Shown: piece by piece, positions 23,453-31,779 of the stretch
Numbering within the stretch: the stretch's first letter is position 1
How the letters are laid out: each line of letters starts with the position of its first letter
Source of the DNA: Amycolatopsis nalaikhensis
Lineage (GTDB): Bacteria; Actinomycetota; Actinomycetes; Mycobacteriales; Pseudonocardiaceae
Length of the DNA stretch: 64,000 bases
NCBI RefSeq assembly: GCF_030264295.1
Contig: NZ_CP127173.1
Location: 2,735,501-2,799,500 of the forward strand
Reading direction: 5' to 3'
The notes under the pieces: model-generated
Told to the model about the DNA's origin: nothing
Database searches by the model: none
Seen by the model: only the letters and a program-made list of their open reading frames with translations
Program-made: the position numbers and the translations under genes

Positions 23453-24772
23453 TCAGACCGTGTCCGGATACGGCGTCTGCGGTCCTTGGATCTGGCGCGT
23501 GCTCACGTTACCGAAGGTGCGGGCGAGGTCCATTTCGGACTCCAGCACCGCGGCCAGCCGCCGCACGCCCTCGCGGATCCGCTCCGGCGTCGGGTAGCAG
23601 TAGGACAGCCGCATCTGGCGGCTGCCGAAACCGTCGGCGTAGAAGCCGGTTCCGGACGCGTACGCCACCCGCGCGGTCACCGCGCGCGGCAGCATCGCCT
23701 TCGTGTCGACGCCTTCCGGCACCGTCACCCAGACGTAGAACCCGCCGTCCGGCTTGGTCCACGAGCAGCCCGGCGGCAGGTACTGGTCGAGCGCGGACAA
23801 CATCGCGTCACGCCGGTCGCGGTAGTTCTCGCGGAACTTCTTGATCTGGCCCTTCCAGTCGTGCGTGGCCAGGTAGCGCGACACGATCATCTGGTTGAAG
23901 GTCGGCGGGCACAGCGTCGCCGATTCCGCGGCCAGCACGAGCTTTTCGCGCACGGCGTGCGGCGCGAGCACCCAGCCGACGCGCAGGCCGGAGGCGAACG
24001 TCTTGGAGAACGACCCGAGGTACACGACGTTGTCGGGGTCGGTCGAGCGCAGCGCCGGGTACGTCTGGCCGTCGAAGCCGAGCAACCCGTACGGGTTGTC
24101 TTCGACGACGAGCACGCCGTGTTCGCGGCAGATCTCGAGGATCTCCGCGCGGCGCTCCACGGCCAGCGTGACGCCGGCCGGGTTGTGGAAGTTCGGGATC
24201 GTGTAGAGGAACTTGACCCGGCGGCCCGCCTTCTCCGTCTGCGCGAGCGCCTCGCGCAGCAGCTCGGGGACGAGGCCGTTGTCGTCCATGGCCACGTGCA
24301 CGACCTGCGCCTGGTACGCGGCGAACGAGCCCAGCGCGCCGACGTACGAGGGGCCTTCGGCGATCACGACGTCACCCGGGTCGCAGAACAGCCGCGTGAC
24401 CATGTCCAGGCCCATCTGCGAGCCGACGGTCACCACGACGTCGTCCGGGTGCGCCTTGATGCCTTCCAGGGCCATGATTTCGCAGATCTGCTCGCGCAGC
24501 ACCGGGACACCGTGCGCCGAGCCGTACTGCAGTGCGACGAGGCCGTCTTCCGCGATGATCTCCGCGACCTGCGCCGACAGCGTGTCGAGCGGGAGCGCCG
24601 CCAGGTTCGGCATGCCGCCCGCCAGCGAAACCACCTCCGGCCGGCTGGCCACCGCGAACAGCGCCCGGATCTCGGAGGCGGTCATCCCGGCGGTGCGCGC
24701 GGCGTACCGCTCGAGATGCGGGTCGAGGTTCTGGCGGCCGCTGTGCGGCTTACTGGGGCGGTTCTCGGTCAT
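23453..24772 (-). CDS. PLP-dependent class I/II aminotransferase
   Basis: The fold-type I aminotransferase, 439 residues from ATG 24772, resembles the aminotransferase half of MocR and 2-aminoadipate (LysN-like) enzymes without a DNA-binding domain. It shows SLAGGMPN near the N-terminus, the PLP-contact motif DNPYGLLGFDG, and the Schiff-base lysine K257 in GSFSKTFASGLRVGW. The open frame extends 19 codons upstream to an ATG at 24829, preceded by AGGGGG, so the start is not certain. It forms a two-gene unit with the Ddl homologue; the amino donor and acceptor are unknown. Confidence 0.85.
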   Translation of the reverse strand: MTENRPSKPHSGRQNLDPHLERYAARTAGMTASEIRALFAVASRPEVVSLAGGMPNLAALPLDTLSAQVAEIIAEDGLVALQYGSAHGVPVLREQICEIMALEGIKAHPDDVVVTVGSQMGLDMVTRLFCDPGDVVIAEGPSYVGALGSFAAYQAQVVHVAMDDNGLVPELLREALAQTEKAGRRVKFLYTIPNFHNPAGVTLAVERRAEILEICREHGVLVVEDNPYGLLGFDGQTYPALRSTDPDNVVYLGSFSKTFASGLRVGWVLAPHAVREKLVLAAESATLCPPTFNQMIVSRYLATHDWKGQIKKFRENYRDRRDAMLSALDQYLPPGCSWTKPDGGFYVWVTVPEGVDTKAMLPRAVTARVAYASGTGFYADGFGSRQMRLSYCYPTPERIREGVRRLAAVLESEMDLARTFGNVSTRQIQGPQTPYPDTV

Positions 24773-24960
24773 CGACGATTCACCCGGGGCTCGGTTGGCA
24801 GATTCCTTCGAGTGTAACCGGGCACCCATCCGGACCCCCTGGGCTTTCGGCGCTCGTCACATCGGCCTATCCTCGACCGTGGCCCCCGTGTTCGTGCTGT
24901 GGTTTCGCGCGGCTTGACGGCCGGGCGGCCGGTCGGGAGCGCAGGTCAGGGAGGTCGCGG

Positions 24961-25605
24961 GTGTCGCGTCGCGTCGTGGGCGTCACACTGGACAACCTGG
25001 AGCACCTGCCGAAGAGCTGCCGCCGGTGCGTGTACTGGGAGCTCGCCCCGCACCTCAAGCACCAGGCCGAGGAGTTCGGCGCGACCGAGGTCGAGAAGGA
25101 AGCCTGGGTCTCGAGCGTGCTGCTCGAGTGGGGTTCCTGCGGCCGCATCGTCTACAGCGACACGCTGCCGGTCGGGTTCGTGCTGTACGCCCCGCCGAAC
25201 GCCGTCCCGCGCGCGCTGGCCTTCCCGACGTCCCCGCCGAGCGCCGACGCCGTGCTGCTGACGGCGTTCCAGGTGCTCCCCGAGTTCCGCGGTGGCGGGC
25301 TCGGCCGGATGCTGGTGCAGGCCGTCGCGAAGGACCTCACCAAACGCGGGGTGCGCGCGATCGAGGCGTTCGGCGACGCGAAGCCCGAAGAGCAGGACCC
25401 GGACGGCGGGCACAGCTGCGTGCTGCCCGCGGGGTTCCTGCAGAGCGTCGGGTTCAAGACCGTCCGACCCCACCAGAAGTGGCCGCGCCTGCGCCTGGAG
25501 CTGCGCTCGGCGATCACCTGGAAGGAAGACGTCGAGGCGGCGCTGGAACGCCTGCTCGGCCAGGTGACGATCACCACGGCCGAGCCCAGCCTCGGCCGCG
25601 CCTGA
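24961..25605 (+). CDS. GNAT-family N-acetyltransferase (Rv3916c-type)
   Basis: The 214-residue protein has the GNAT acetyl-CoA motif VLPEFRGGGLGRMLVQA at about residues 105-121. The N-terminus (LDNLEHLPKSCRRCVYWEL) carries a C-x2-C pair seen in this actinobacterial subfamily. The substrate is unknown. It is divergent from the aminotransferase gene. GTG 24961 follows GGGAGG. Its position between parB and cwlM matches the mycobacterial Rv3916c locus. Confidence 0.82.
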   Translation: MSRRVVGVTLDNLEHLPKSCRRCVYWELAPHLKHQAEEFGATEVEKEAWVSSVLLEWGSCGRIVYSDTLPVGFVLYAPPNAVPRALAFPTSPPSADAVLLTAFQVLPEFRGGGLGRMLVQAVAKDLTKRGVRAIEAFGDAKPEEQDPDGGHSCVLPAGFLQSVGFKTVRPHQKWPRLRLELRSAITWKEDVEAALERLLGQVTITTAEPSLGRA

Positions 25606-25644
25606 CCCCTCCGCAAACGCTTGCGCCAGGGCATGAGCGTGCCC

Positions 25645-25740
25645 GAAATGCCCGTGTGCACAACTGTGGAAGAAGTGCCGAGTTATCCACAGAGCGCTGA
25701 TAGGGGCGGTGGACAAGCTGTGGAGAACTGCCCTTGAACC
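25645..25740. other. Cluster of DnaA-box-like sequences between GNAT and cwlM
   Basis: The roughly 200-bp gap between two converging genes contains a perfect E. coli-type box TTATCCACA (25683-25691). Nearby are one-to-two-mismatch copies: ACTGTGGAAG at about 25661, GGTGGACAAG at about 25708 and GCTGTGGAGA at about 25717. It lies about 10 kb from dnaA. It might titrate DnaA or be an origin-like relic. Confidence 0.45.
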
Positions 25741-25813
25741 TGGGGACGGCACGCGCGCGTCCCCAGGTGTGGTGGGGCAGGTGAAGGTGAGCCGCTAGGG
25801 GTTGTGGTCGGCC

Positions 25814-26962
25814 CTATTCGGCCTTCGCGAGCTCGTGCGCCAGGACGTCGGCGAACGTGAACGTTCCCGTCGGCTGGTCGCCCTCGCCGAGGAGGTACAG
25901 CCGCTTGACGGCGATCAGGATGCCCTCCGCGACGATGTCGCGGAACGCCGGGTCGCCGAGCTTGCGGGCGTCGTCCGGGTTCGTCAGGTAGCCGATCTCG
26001 ACGCGGACCGCGGGGCAGCGGGTGCGCGTGAAGATCTCCCACGTCTTGTAGTGGGTGCGGCAGTCCAGCATGCCCGTGCGGGCCGCGACCTCGCGCTGGA
26101 TGAAGCCCGCGAGGAGCTCACCCACCGTCGACGTCGTGCCATTCCCGGTGCCGAAGTGGAAGCTCGCGATGCCCTGGGCCCGCGGCGAGCGGTTGCCGTC
26201 GCTGTGCAGGGACAGGAACAGGTCCGCGCCCGCGTCGTTCGCGAAACGCGCGCGCTCCAGCTCGGTCGGGCTGTGGTTCGGGCCGCGGGAGATCAGCGCC
26301 TCCATGCCCGTGGCCTTCATCCGGCCTTCCAGGCGGCGCGCCAGGTCCCAGGCGATGTCCGCCTCGCGCAGGCCACCGGCGACGACACCCAGGTCGTCAC
26401 CGCCGTGGCCGGGGTCGATCACGATGCGCTTGCCGCGCAGCCGCGGCCCGGCCTGGCGCACCTGCTCCTGCTCGCGCAGGAACACGGGACGGCCGCCGCG
26501 GGCGCGCGGGGAGGACAGGCGGTGCAGCTCGCGGATGGTCGCCGGGCCGCACATGCCGTCCGGCGTCAGGCGCATGTCGCGCTGGAACGTCTTGAGGGCG
26601 CGCTCGGTCTGGGGGCCGAAGTAGCCGTCGGGGCGGCCGGCGTCGAAGCCCAGCTCGGTCAGCCGCTCCTGGAGCGTGAAGACGTCGTCGCCGTGCACCG
26701 GGGAGGCGATCATGTAGGACAGCGGACGGCTGCCCAGGTGGTAGCTGGCGCCCTTGAGGGCCTGGAACGTCGCCGGGCCCACGACCCCATCGGTCATCAG
26801 CCCACGGCGCTGCTGGAAGGCACGGACGGCGTGCTCGACGGCGACGTCGAACGTGCCGTAGTCGTCGGTACCGGTGACCGGCGGGAGCAGGTCCATCCCG
26901 GCCAGGATGGACCTGATCTCGGCGACGTCCGGACCGGCGTCACCGCGGCGGAGTACCCGCAT
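25814..26962 (-). CDS. cwlM: CwlM-type peptidoglycan regulator, amidase fold
   Basis: The 382-residue protein has two N-terminal peptidoglycan-binding domains (about 1-75 and 80-150; GPATFQALKG and GPATIRELHR) and a C-terminal amidase_3 domain. The metal and catalytic positions look intact: H186 in DPGHGG, E200 in READIA, H253 in LHSDGN and E322 in VEIGYLTN. There is no signal peptide. In mycobacteria the orthologue CwlM is cytoplasmic and, when phosphorylated near its C-terminus by PknB, activates MurA. The C-terminal PTGTFTFADVL (T365, T367, T369) is the likely counterpart of that phosphorylated segment. The neighbours trxA and trxB match the Rv3913-Rv3915 order. Confidence 0.9.
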   Translation of the reverse strand: MRVLRRGDAGPDVAEIRSILAGMDLLPPVTGTDDYGTFDVAVEHAVRAFQQRRGLMTDGVVGPATFQALKGASYHLGSRPLSYMIASPVHGDDVFTLQERLTELGFDAGRPDGYFGPQTERALKTFQRDMRLTPDGMCGPATIRELHRLSSPRARGGRPVFLREQEQVRQAGPRLRGKRIVIDPGHGGDDLGVVAGGLREADIAWDLARRLEGRMKATGMEALISRGPNHSPTELERARFANDAGADLFLSLHSDGNRSPRAQGIASFHFGTGNGTTSTVGELLAGFIQREVAARTGMLDCRTHYKTWEIFTRTRCPAVRVEIGYLTNPDDARKLGDPAFRDIVAEGILIAVKRLYLLGEGDQPTGTFTFADVLAHELAKAE

Positions 26963-27171
26963 GCACTCCTCGCTCTTTCCTAAGGCACCGACTCGGGGGC
27001 TCGGTGCGTGGCAAGAAAACCTTCGCTGGGGCGGGCCCAGGTCCTCTATTGTGCCTTGCCAACTCTCGGTGACAGCGCAGGCCCGGTAGGTGCGTCAAGG
27101 GCCCGATAGTGGAGTACCCACGGTGGCCCTCGTCACGCTCCATTCACCCACATCGGTCACATTCCCCCGAA

Positions 27172-27220
27172 CGAAGAAGACCCGGGGTCCGCGAGAGGGT
27201 TCCCGCAGGCCCCGGGTCCA
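27172..27220 (-). terminator. Terminator after trxA
   Basis: GACCCGGGG (27179-27187) and CCCCGGGTC (27210-27218) form a perfect 9-bp stem. On the minus strand they are followed by TTCTTCGTTC. It ends the trxB-trxA unit. Confidence 0.7.
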
Positions 27221-27235
27221 CCGGGTTGGTCAAGC

Positions 27236-27559
27236 TCAGAGAACGTCGGCCAGGTCCGACAGCAGCGCGGCCTTCGGCTTGGCACCCACGATCTGCTTCA
27301 CCGGCTTGCCGCCCTGGAACAGGATCAGCGTCGGGATCGACATCACCTGGTAGTCACGCGCCGTGTTCGGGTTCTCGTCGATGTCGAGCTTGGCGATGGT
27401 CAGCTTCTCGCCGTTCTCCGCCGCGATCTCCTCGAGGACGGGGGCGACCATCTTGCACGGGCCGCACCAGGTGGCCCAGAAGTCGACCAGGACCGGCTTT
27501 TCGCTGGTCAGGACCTCGTCGACGAACGTCTTGTCGGTCACCTTCACGGTGTTGGCCAT
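27236..27559 (-). CDS. trxA: Thioredoxin
   Basis: The 107-residue disulfide reductase has the active site [10 protein letters not shown] (WCGPC at 31-35) and the conserved cis-proline region MSIPTLILF. It is reduced by the thioredoxin reductase encoded 33 bp upstream, with which it forms an operon. It corresponds to TrxC (Rv3914) by position. Confidence 0.97.
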   Translation of the reverse strand: MANTVKVTDKTFVDEVLTSEKPVLVDFWATWCGPCKMVAPVLEEIAAENGEKLTIAKLDIDENPNTARDYQVMSIPTLILFQGGKPVKQIVGAKPKAALLSDLADVL

Positions 27560-27592
27560 GGTTTCTCCTTCAGGTGGTTGTACGCCGGAAAG

Positions 27593-28585
27593 TCAGTTGG
27601 TGCCCGCGCCGTAGCCGCCGCCGACGAGCTCGGCCGCCTCGTGCGCGTCCGATTCGCCGTGCTCCGCCAGCCATCGTTCCGCGTCGATCGCGGCACTGCA
27701 CCCGGAACCCGCGGCGGTGATCGCCTGCCGGTAGGTGCGGTCCACCAGGTCGCCGGCCGCGAAGACGCCGTCGAGGTTCGTGAAGGAGGTCTTGCCCTTC
27801 GTGACGACGTAGCCGTCCTCGTCCAGGTCGACCTGCCCCTTCACCAGCTGGCTGCGCGGGTCGTGGCCGATCGCGACGAAGAAGCCCGACACGTCCAGCG
27901 TCGACTCGGAGCCGTCCTTCGTGTCCTTCAGCTTCAGGCCTTCGACCTTGCCGTCGCCGAGCACCCCGGTGATCTGCGAGTTCAGCTTCCACTTGATCTT
28001 CTCGTTCGCGCGGGCGCGTTCGAGCATGATCTTGGACGCGCGGAACTCGTCGCGCCGGTGCACGACGGTGACGGACTTCGCGAACTTCGTCAGGAAGGTC
28101 GCTTCCTCCATCGCGGAGTCGCCACCACCGGCGACCACGATGTCGTGGTCGCGGAAGAAGAAGCCGTCGCAGGTCGCACAGGCGGAGACGCCGCGGCCGA
28201 GGAGCTCCTGCTCACCCGGCACGTTCAGGTACCGCGCCGCGGCACCCATGGCGAGGATGACGGCGCGGGCGGCGTAGCGCTTGCCGTTCGCGTTGACGTA
28301 CTTGACGTCCCCGGTCAGCTCCAGCGACTCGACGTCCTCGGAGCGCAGCTCGGCACCGAAACGCTCGGCCTGCTTGCGCATCTCCTCCATCAGGTCCGGA
28401 CCCATGATGCCGTCACGGAACCCGGGGTAGTTCTCGACCTCGGTCGTCGTCATCAGCGCGCCGCCGAACTGCGTGCCCTCGAACACCAGCGGTTCCAGCT
28501 GGGCCCGCGCCGCGTAGACGGCAGCGGTGTATCCGGCAGGACCCGACCCGACGATGATCAGGTTCCTGATTTCCTCGGCAGCCAC
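27593..28585 (-). CDS. trxB: Thioredoxin reductase (NADPH)
   Basis: The 330-residue flavoprotein has the FAD-binding GSGPAG at 13-18, the redox-active CATC (C136, C139) and the NADPH motif [10 protein letters not shown]. The C-terminal FAD motif is [10 protein letters not shown]. The last 25 residues ([20 protein letters not shown] region) extend slightly past the usual end. It supplies electrons to the adjacent thioredoxin. Confidence 0.97.
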   Translation of the reverse strand: MAAEEIRNLIIVGSGPAGYTAAVYAARAQLEPLVFEGTQFGGALMTTTEVENYPGFRDGIMGPDLMEEMRKQAERFGAELRSEDVESLELTGDVKYVNANGKRYAARAVILAMGAAARYLNVPGEQELLGRGVSACATCDGFFFRDHDIVVAGGGDSAMEEATFLTKFAKSVTVVHRRDEFRASKIMLERARANEKIKWKLNSQITGVLGDGKVEGLKLKDTKDGSESTLDVSGFFVAIGHDPRSQLVKGQVDLDEDGYVVTKGKTSFTNLDGVFAAGDLVDRTYRQAITAAGSGCSAAIDAERWLAEHGESDAHEAAELVGGGYGAGTN

Positions 28586-28664
28586 CCGTGACCTCCGCTC
28601 GTAGTGACCCGTGTACCAGGCTCAACACGATCGTAGGTGGCCATGTTCCCAGGGGTGACAGCCG

Positions 28665-29456
28665 CTACTTCTCCCCGACGACCTTGTCGAACAGCACCGC
28701 CGGATTCCCGGGTCCGCAGTCCGCACCGAAGGCCACCAGGCGGAACTGCGCGAGCTTGCCGGTGGTCAGGATGATCATCACCCCGGCCTTGCCGTCGACG
28801 TTGACCGGGCGGATGCCCTCGGGCCGCACCTTCGGGTCGAGCCCGGCGGCGGCGATGCACGCGTCGAGCCGGTCCTCGTTCTGCAGTGGGCCGAAGTCGC
28901 GGACGCCGACCGCCTTGCCGATCAGGGCCTGCGCGCCGCTGCCGTCACTGCCCACCGTCGGGCCCGACGGCGCGGGAGCCGCCACGTTCGGCGTGCCGTT
29001 CTGCTGCGTCGTGCTCGGGATCGCGACCGTCACCGCGACGACCGCCGCCGCGGCCGCGGTCAGGACTCCGGCGGCCCAGCCGAGCCGCTTGTTCCGGCGC
29101 CGCCGGGCCGCCGCGAGGTCCACCACCTGGGCGCCCTGCGGTGCACTCGGCTGCGTTCGATCAGGCTGGGTCGCCGCCGGAAAGCGGGCCGCTGCTTCGG
29201 CGGCCAGCGCCGCGTCCAGCCGGGCCGCGAACTCCGCGGGCATCGGCGGCGCGGGCGCGTCGGCGAGCGAGGCCAGGTCGGCCTGCGTCGCGTCGAGAGC
29301 GTCCAGGATCGCCCTGGCCTCCGGGTCGGCGTTGACGACCGGCCACAGCTCGGCGGCTTGGGCGTCGTCCAGCACGCCGGCGTGGAGGTCGGCGAGCACG
29401 TCGACAGACCAGGGCGGACCGACGGTCCCCCCGATCCCCCGGCTTTCGTCCGTCAT
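28665..29456 (-). CDS. rsmA: Anti-sigma-M-type membrane protein (RsmA-like)
   Basis: The 263-residue protein has a cytoplasmic N-terminal helical region of about 115 residues, a single membrane helix at about 124-146 (LGWAAGVLTAAAAAVVAVTV), and an extracytoplasmic C-terminal domain. The layout is that of a membrane anti-sigma factor. Its start overlaps the end of sigM by 4 nt, as Rv3912 does with Rv3911. There is no HxxxCxxC zinc motif, so it is not a ZAS-type anti-sigma factor. Confidence 0.8.
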   Translation of the reverse strand: MTDESRGIGGTVGPPWSVDVLADLHAGVLDDAQAAELWPVVNADPEARAILDALDATQADLASLADAPAPPMPAEFAARLDAALAAEAAARFPAATQPDRTQPSAPQGAQVVDLAAARRRRNKRLGWAAGVLTAAAAAVVAVTVAIPSTTQQNGTPNVAAPAPSGPTVGSDGSGAQALIGKAVGVRDFGPLQNEDRLDACIAAAGLDPKVRPEGIRPVNVDGKAGVMIILTTGKLAQFRLVAFGADCGPGNPAVLFDKVVGEK

Positions 29457-30076
29457 CGTCCCTCCCCGCTACCCGGCTGGCGCCCGGCCCGTTTGCTTTC
29501 GTGAGTTGGGACGTTCGCAATCGCATCGGGGTTCCGCAGGTGCCCGAGAACCTTCGCGAGTTTTCCGCGGCCCCGCGCGCACCGGCTCTTGACCGTGCCT
29601 TCGGCGATGCCGAGCATCTTCGCGGTCTCGGCGACGGAGTACCCCTCGACGTCGACGAGCACGATCGGCGCGCGCTGCTCCTCGGGCAGCTGGTCGAGGG
29701 CCTCGCGCACGAGCAGGCTCGTCTCGCGCTCGGCCATCGAGTCGCGCGGGGTGGCGGGCTCGTTGAAGCCGGTCTCCGGCAGCGGCACCGTCGGCCGGGC
29801 CTGGCGGCGGCGGATCCGGTCGAGGCAGGCGTTCACCACGATCCGGTGCAGCCACGTCGTGACCTGCGACTCCGCCCGGAACTTGTCGGCCGCCCGGAAC
29901 GCCGAGATGAACGCGTCCTGCAACGCGTCGGCGGCCTCCTCCGGGTCGCGGACCGTGCGCAGCGCGACCGCCCACATGCGGTCGCGATGTCGCTGGACGA
30001 GTTCGCTGAACGCATGGGGGTCCCCCGCGGCGTGAGCCGCTATCAGATCCGCATCCGTGGGAGCTGCAGCTGTCAC
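29453..30076 (-). CDS. sigM: ECF RNA polymerase sigma factor SigM
   Basis: The 207-residue ECF sigma factor has region 2 (AFSELVQRHRDRMWAVALRT, DALQDAFISAFRAADKF) and region 4 (LPEEQRAPIVLVDVEGYSV followed by a helix-turn-helix). The C-terminal 25 residues are a basic extension. It is co-translated with its putative anti-sigma factor. Its neighbours (murJ side upstream, trxB side downstream) match the mycobacterial sigM locus. The target promoters are not readable from this window. Confidence 0.9.
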   Translation of the reverse strand: MTAAAPTDADLIAAHAAGDPHAFSELVQRHRDRMWAVALRTVRDPEEAADALQDAFISAFRAADKFRAESQVTTWLHRIVVNACLDRIRRRQARPTVPLPETGFNEPATPRDSMAERETSLLVREALDQLPEEQRAPIVLVDVEGYSVAETAKMLGIAEGTVKSRCARGRGKLAKVLGHLRNPDAIANVPTHESKRAGRQPGSGEGR

Positions 30077-30107
30077 CCGGCAGAGCCTACTGACCCTGTC
30101 GGGTGCG

Positions 30108-31703
30108 TCACCCCGCAGGCAGGAAGGTCAGGTCGGCGATTTCGGTCTGGAACTCCCCGTCGGCGCCACCCAGCTGGGTGATCCAGACGATGAAGTACTC
30201 GCCCTGCGTCGGCTGGGCCAGCGCGATCGTCGTCTCGCCGTCCTTCAGGTCGCCGTTGCCGACCACCTTCGTGTCGGCCAGGTCGGGGTTCTTCTCCGTC
30301 GCCGAGCGGATCTCGACCTTGGTGCCCGGCGTCCCCCCGGCCACCTTGACCTGACTGAGGTTGATCGGGTCCTTGAACGTGACGACCAGCCCGACGCCCG
30401 GCTTGATGGCCGGGAACTGCTGCTTGTACTGCTCGGTGCGCCACTGCGTCTCGGGCTTGCCGTCGGTCGCGTACTTCGCTCGCGCGGTGTTGTCGCCCTT
30501 GCCTTCGGGGTTGTAGACGGCCACGGCCTGCGGCTTCACCGGGGCGCCGACGGTCGGCGACGGCGGCGGGGCCGGCGCCGACGACGAGGACGGCTGCCCG
30601 GCGGACTGGCTCGAGGCGGGCGGCGCGGCGACGTTGATCGTCGGCCCGCTCGCCTTCGAGTCGCCCTGGAAGACGTTGATCAGCATCAGCCCGCCCCAGG
30701 CGAGGATGACGACGGTCGCGACCACCAGCACGGTGACGCCCAGTGCGAGCTTGCGCCGCCGGGCGACGTCCTTGACCGGCTTCTTCGTCGTCCAGACCGT
30801 GCCCTCGGCCTCGGCCGGATCGCCGCCGACGGCCTTGATCAGCTGGGTGCGTTCCTCTTCCTCGGCCACCTGGTCGAGCACGCGGAGGATGGCCGCGCTG
30901 GTGCGGATGCCGCCGTTGCCGCCGTCCTCGATCGTGCGGACGGCCAGCGACGACAGGTCGGCCGGGACCGTCGGAACGAGCTGGCGCGGCGGGACGATCC
31001 GGCCCTGCGGCGTGGTCGGCGCCGGCGGGATCGCCGGCGGGCCGCCCGGCAGCGCCCACCGGCCGGTCAGGAGCAGGTAAAGCACCGCGCCGAGCGCCTT
31101 GACGTCGTCGCGCAGCGTCGCTTCGGGAAGCGGGCCGGGGAACGCGAGCTTCAGCGCGCCGTTCGGCGTCAGGCGGAGCCGCTGCGGGTGGTCGAGCCCG
31201 AGGACGAGCCCGTTCTGGTGGGCCTGTTCGACGGCTTCGGCCAGCGCCTGCACCATCCGCGCGGCCGCGGCGGGCGCCACCGGCCGCTGCGCGACGAGGT
31301 CGACCAGGTCACTGCCCTTGGTCCACTCCGCGACGACGACGCCGAGCAGGCCTTCACTGGAGGTGATGCCGCTGCCGAGCGCGAGGACGTCGAGCACGCG
31401 GGCGACGCCGCCGTGACCGAACTTGGAGGCGTGCGTGGCGCGTTCGAGCGTCCGGCGGGCCAGCCGCGCGGCTTCCGGGTCGGCCGGGTCGCCGACCAGC
31501 AGCGTCAGCGCGACGTCGCGCTTCAGCTGCCCGTCACGGGCACGCCAAAGGTGCGCGTCGCCCCGCTCGTCCACGCCGAACTGCGCGAGGAGGCGGTAGC
31601 GGCCGTCGCCGACCACACGCCCGGGGGCCAGCGATCCGACCTGGGCCTTGCCCACGTGGTTCGCACCCCCCGCCTGTTCGCTCCGCCTCGTGTCCACCCT
31701 CAC
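30108..31703 (-). CDS. Membrane pseudokinase linked to MurJ
   Basis: The 531-residue protein has a kinase-fold N-terminus that lacks catalytic residues. The VAIK lysine is replaced in DVALTLLV; there is no HRD (GLDHPQRLRLTPNG instead) and no DFG. A membrane helix at about 322-345 (LALGVTVLVVATVVILAWGG) and a Pro/Ser-rich linker follow. The C-terminal extracytoplasmic domain is a beta-sandwich resembling galactose-binding folds (about 395-531). In mycobacteria the equivalent pseudokinase is fused to MviN (Rv3910) and recruits FhaA when phosphorylated. Possible starts: GTG 31703, 31697 (best spaced GGGAG) and 31655. Confidence 0.82.
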   Translation of the reverse strand: MRVDTRRSEQAGGANHVGKAQVGSLAPGRVVGDGRYRLLAQFGVDERGDAHLWRARDGQLKRDVALTLLVGDPADPEAARLARRTLERATHASKFGHGGVARVLDVLALGSGITSSEGLLGVVVAEWTKGSDLVDLVAQRPVAPAAAARMVQALAEAVEQAHQNGLVLGLDHPQRLRLTPNGALKLAFPGPLPEATLRDDVKALGAVLYLLLTGRWALPGGPPAIPPAPTTPQGRIVPPRQLVPTVPADLSSLAVRTIEDGGNGGIRTSAAILRVLDQVAEEEERTQLIKAVGGDPAEAEGTVWTTKKPVKDVARRRKLALGVTVLVVATVVILAWGGLMLINVFQGDSKASGPTINVAAPPASSQSAGQPSSSSAPAPPPSPTVGAPVKPQAVAVYNPEGKGDNTARAKYATDGKPETQWRTEQYKQQFPAIKPGVGLVVTFKDPINLSQVKVAGGTPGTKVEIRSATEKNPDLADTKVVGNGDLKDGETTIALAQPTQGEYFIVWITQLGGADGEFQTEIADLTFLPAG

Positions 31704-31779
31704 TCGCTCCCGCTCGATCCCCGTCGTCGAGGGTACCCAGAATACGACGCGGGAGTCGTCGCCTTCCGTACCGGAATCG

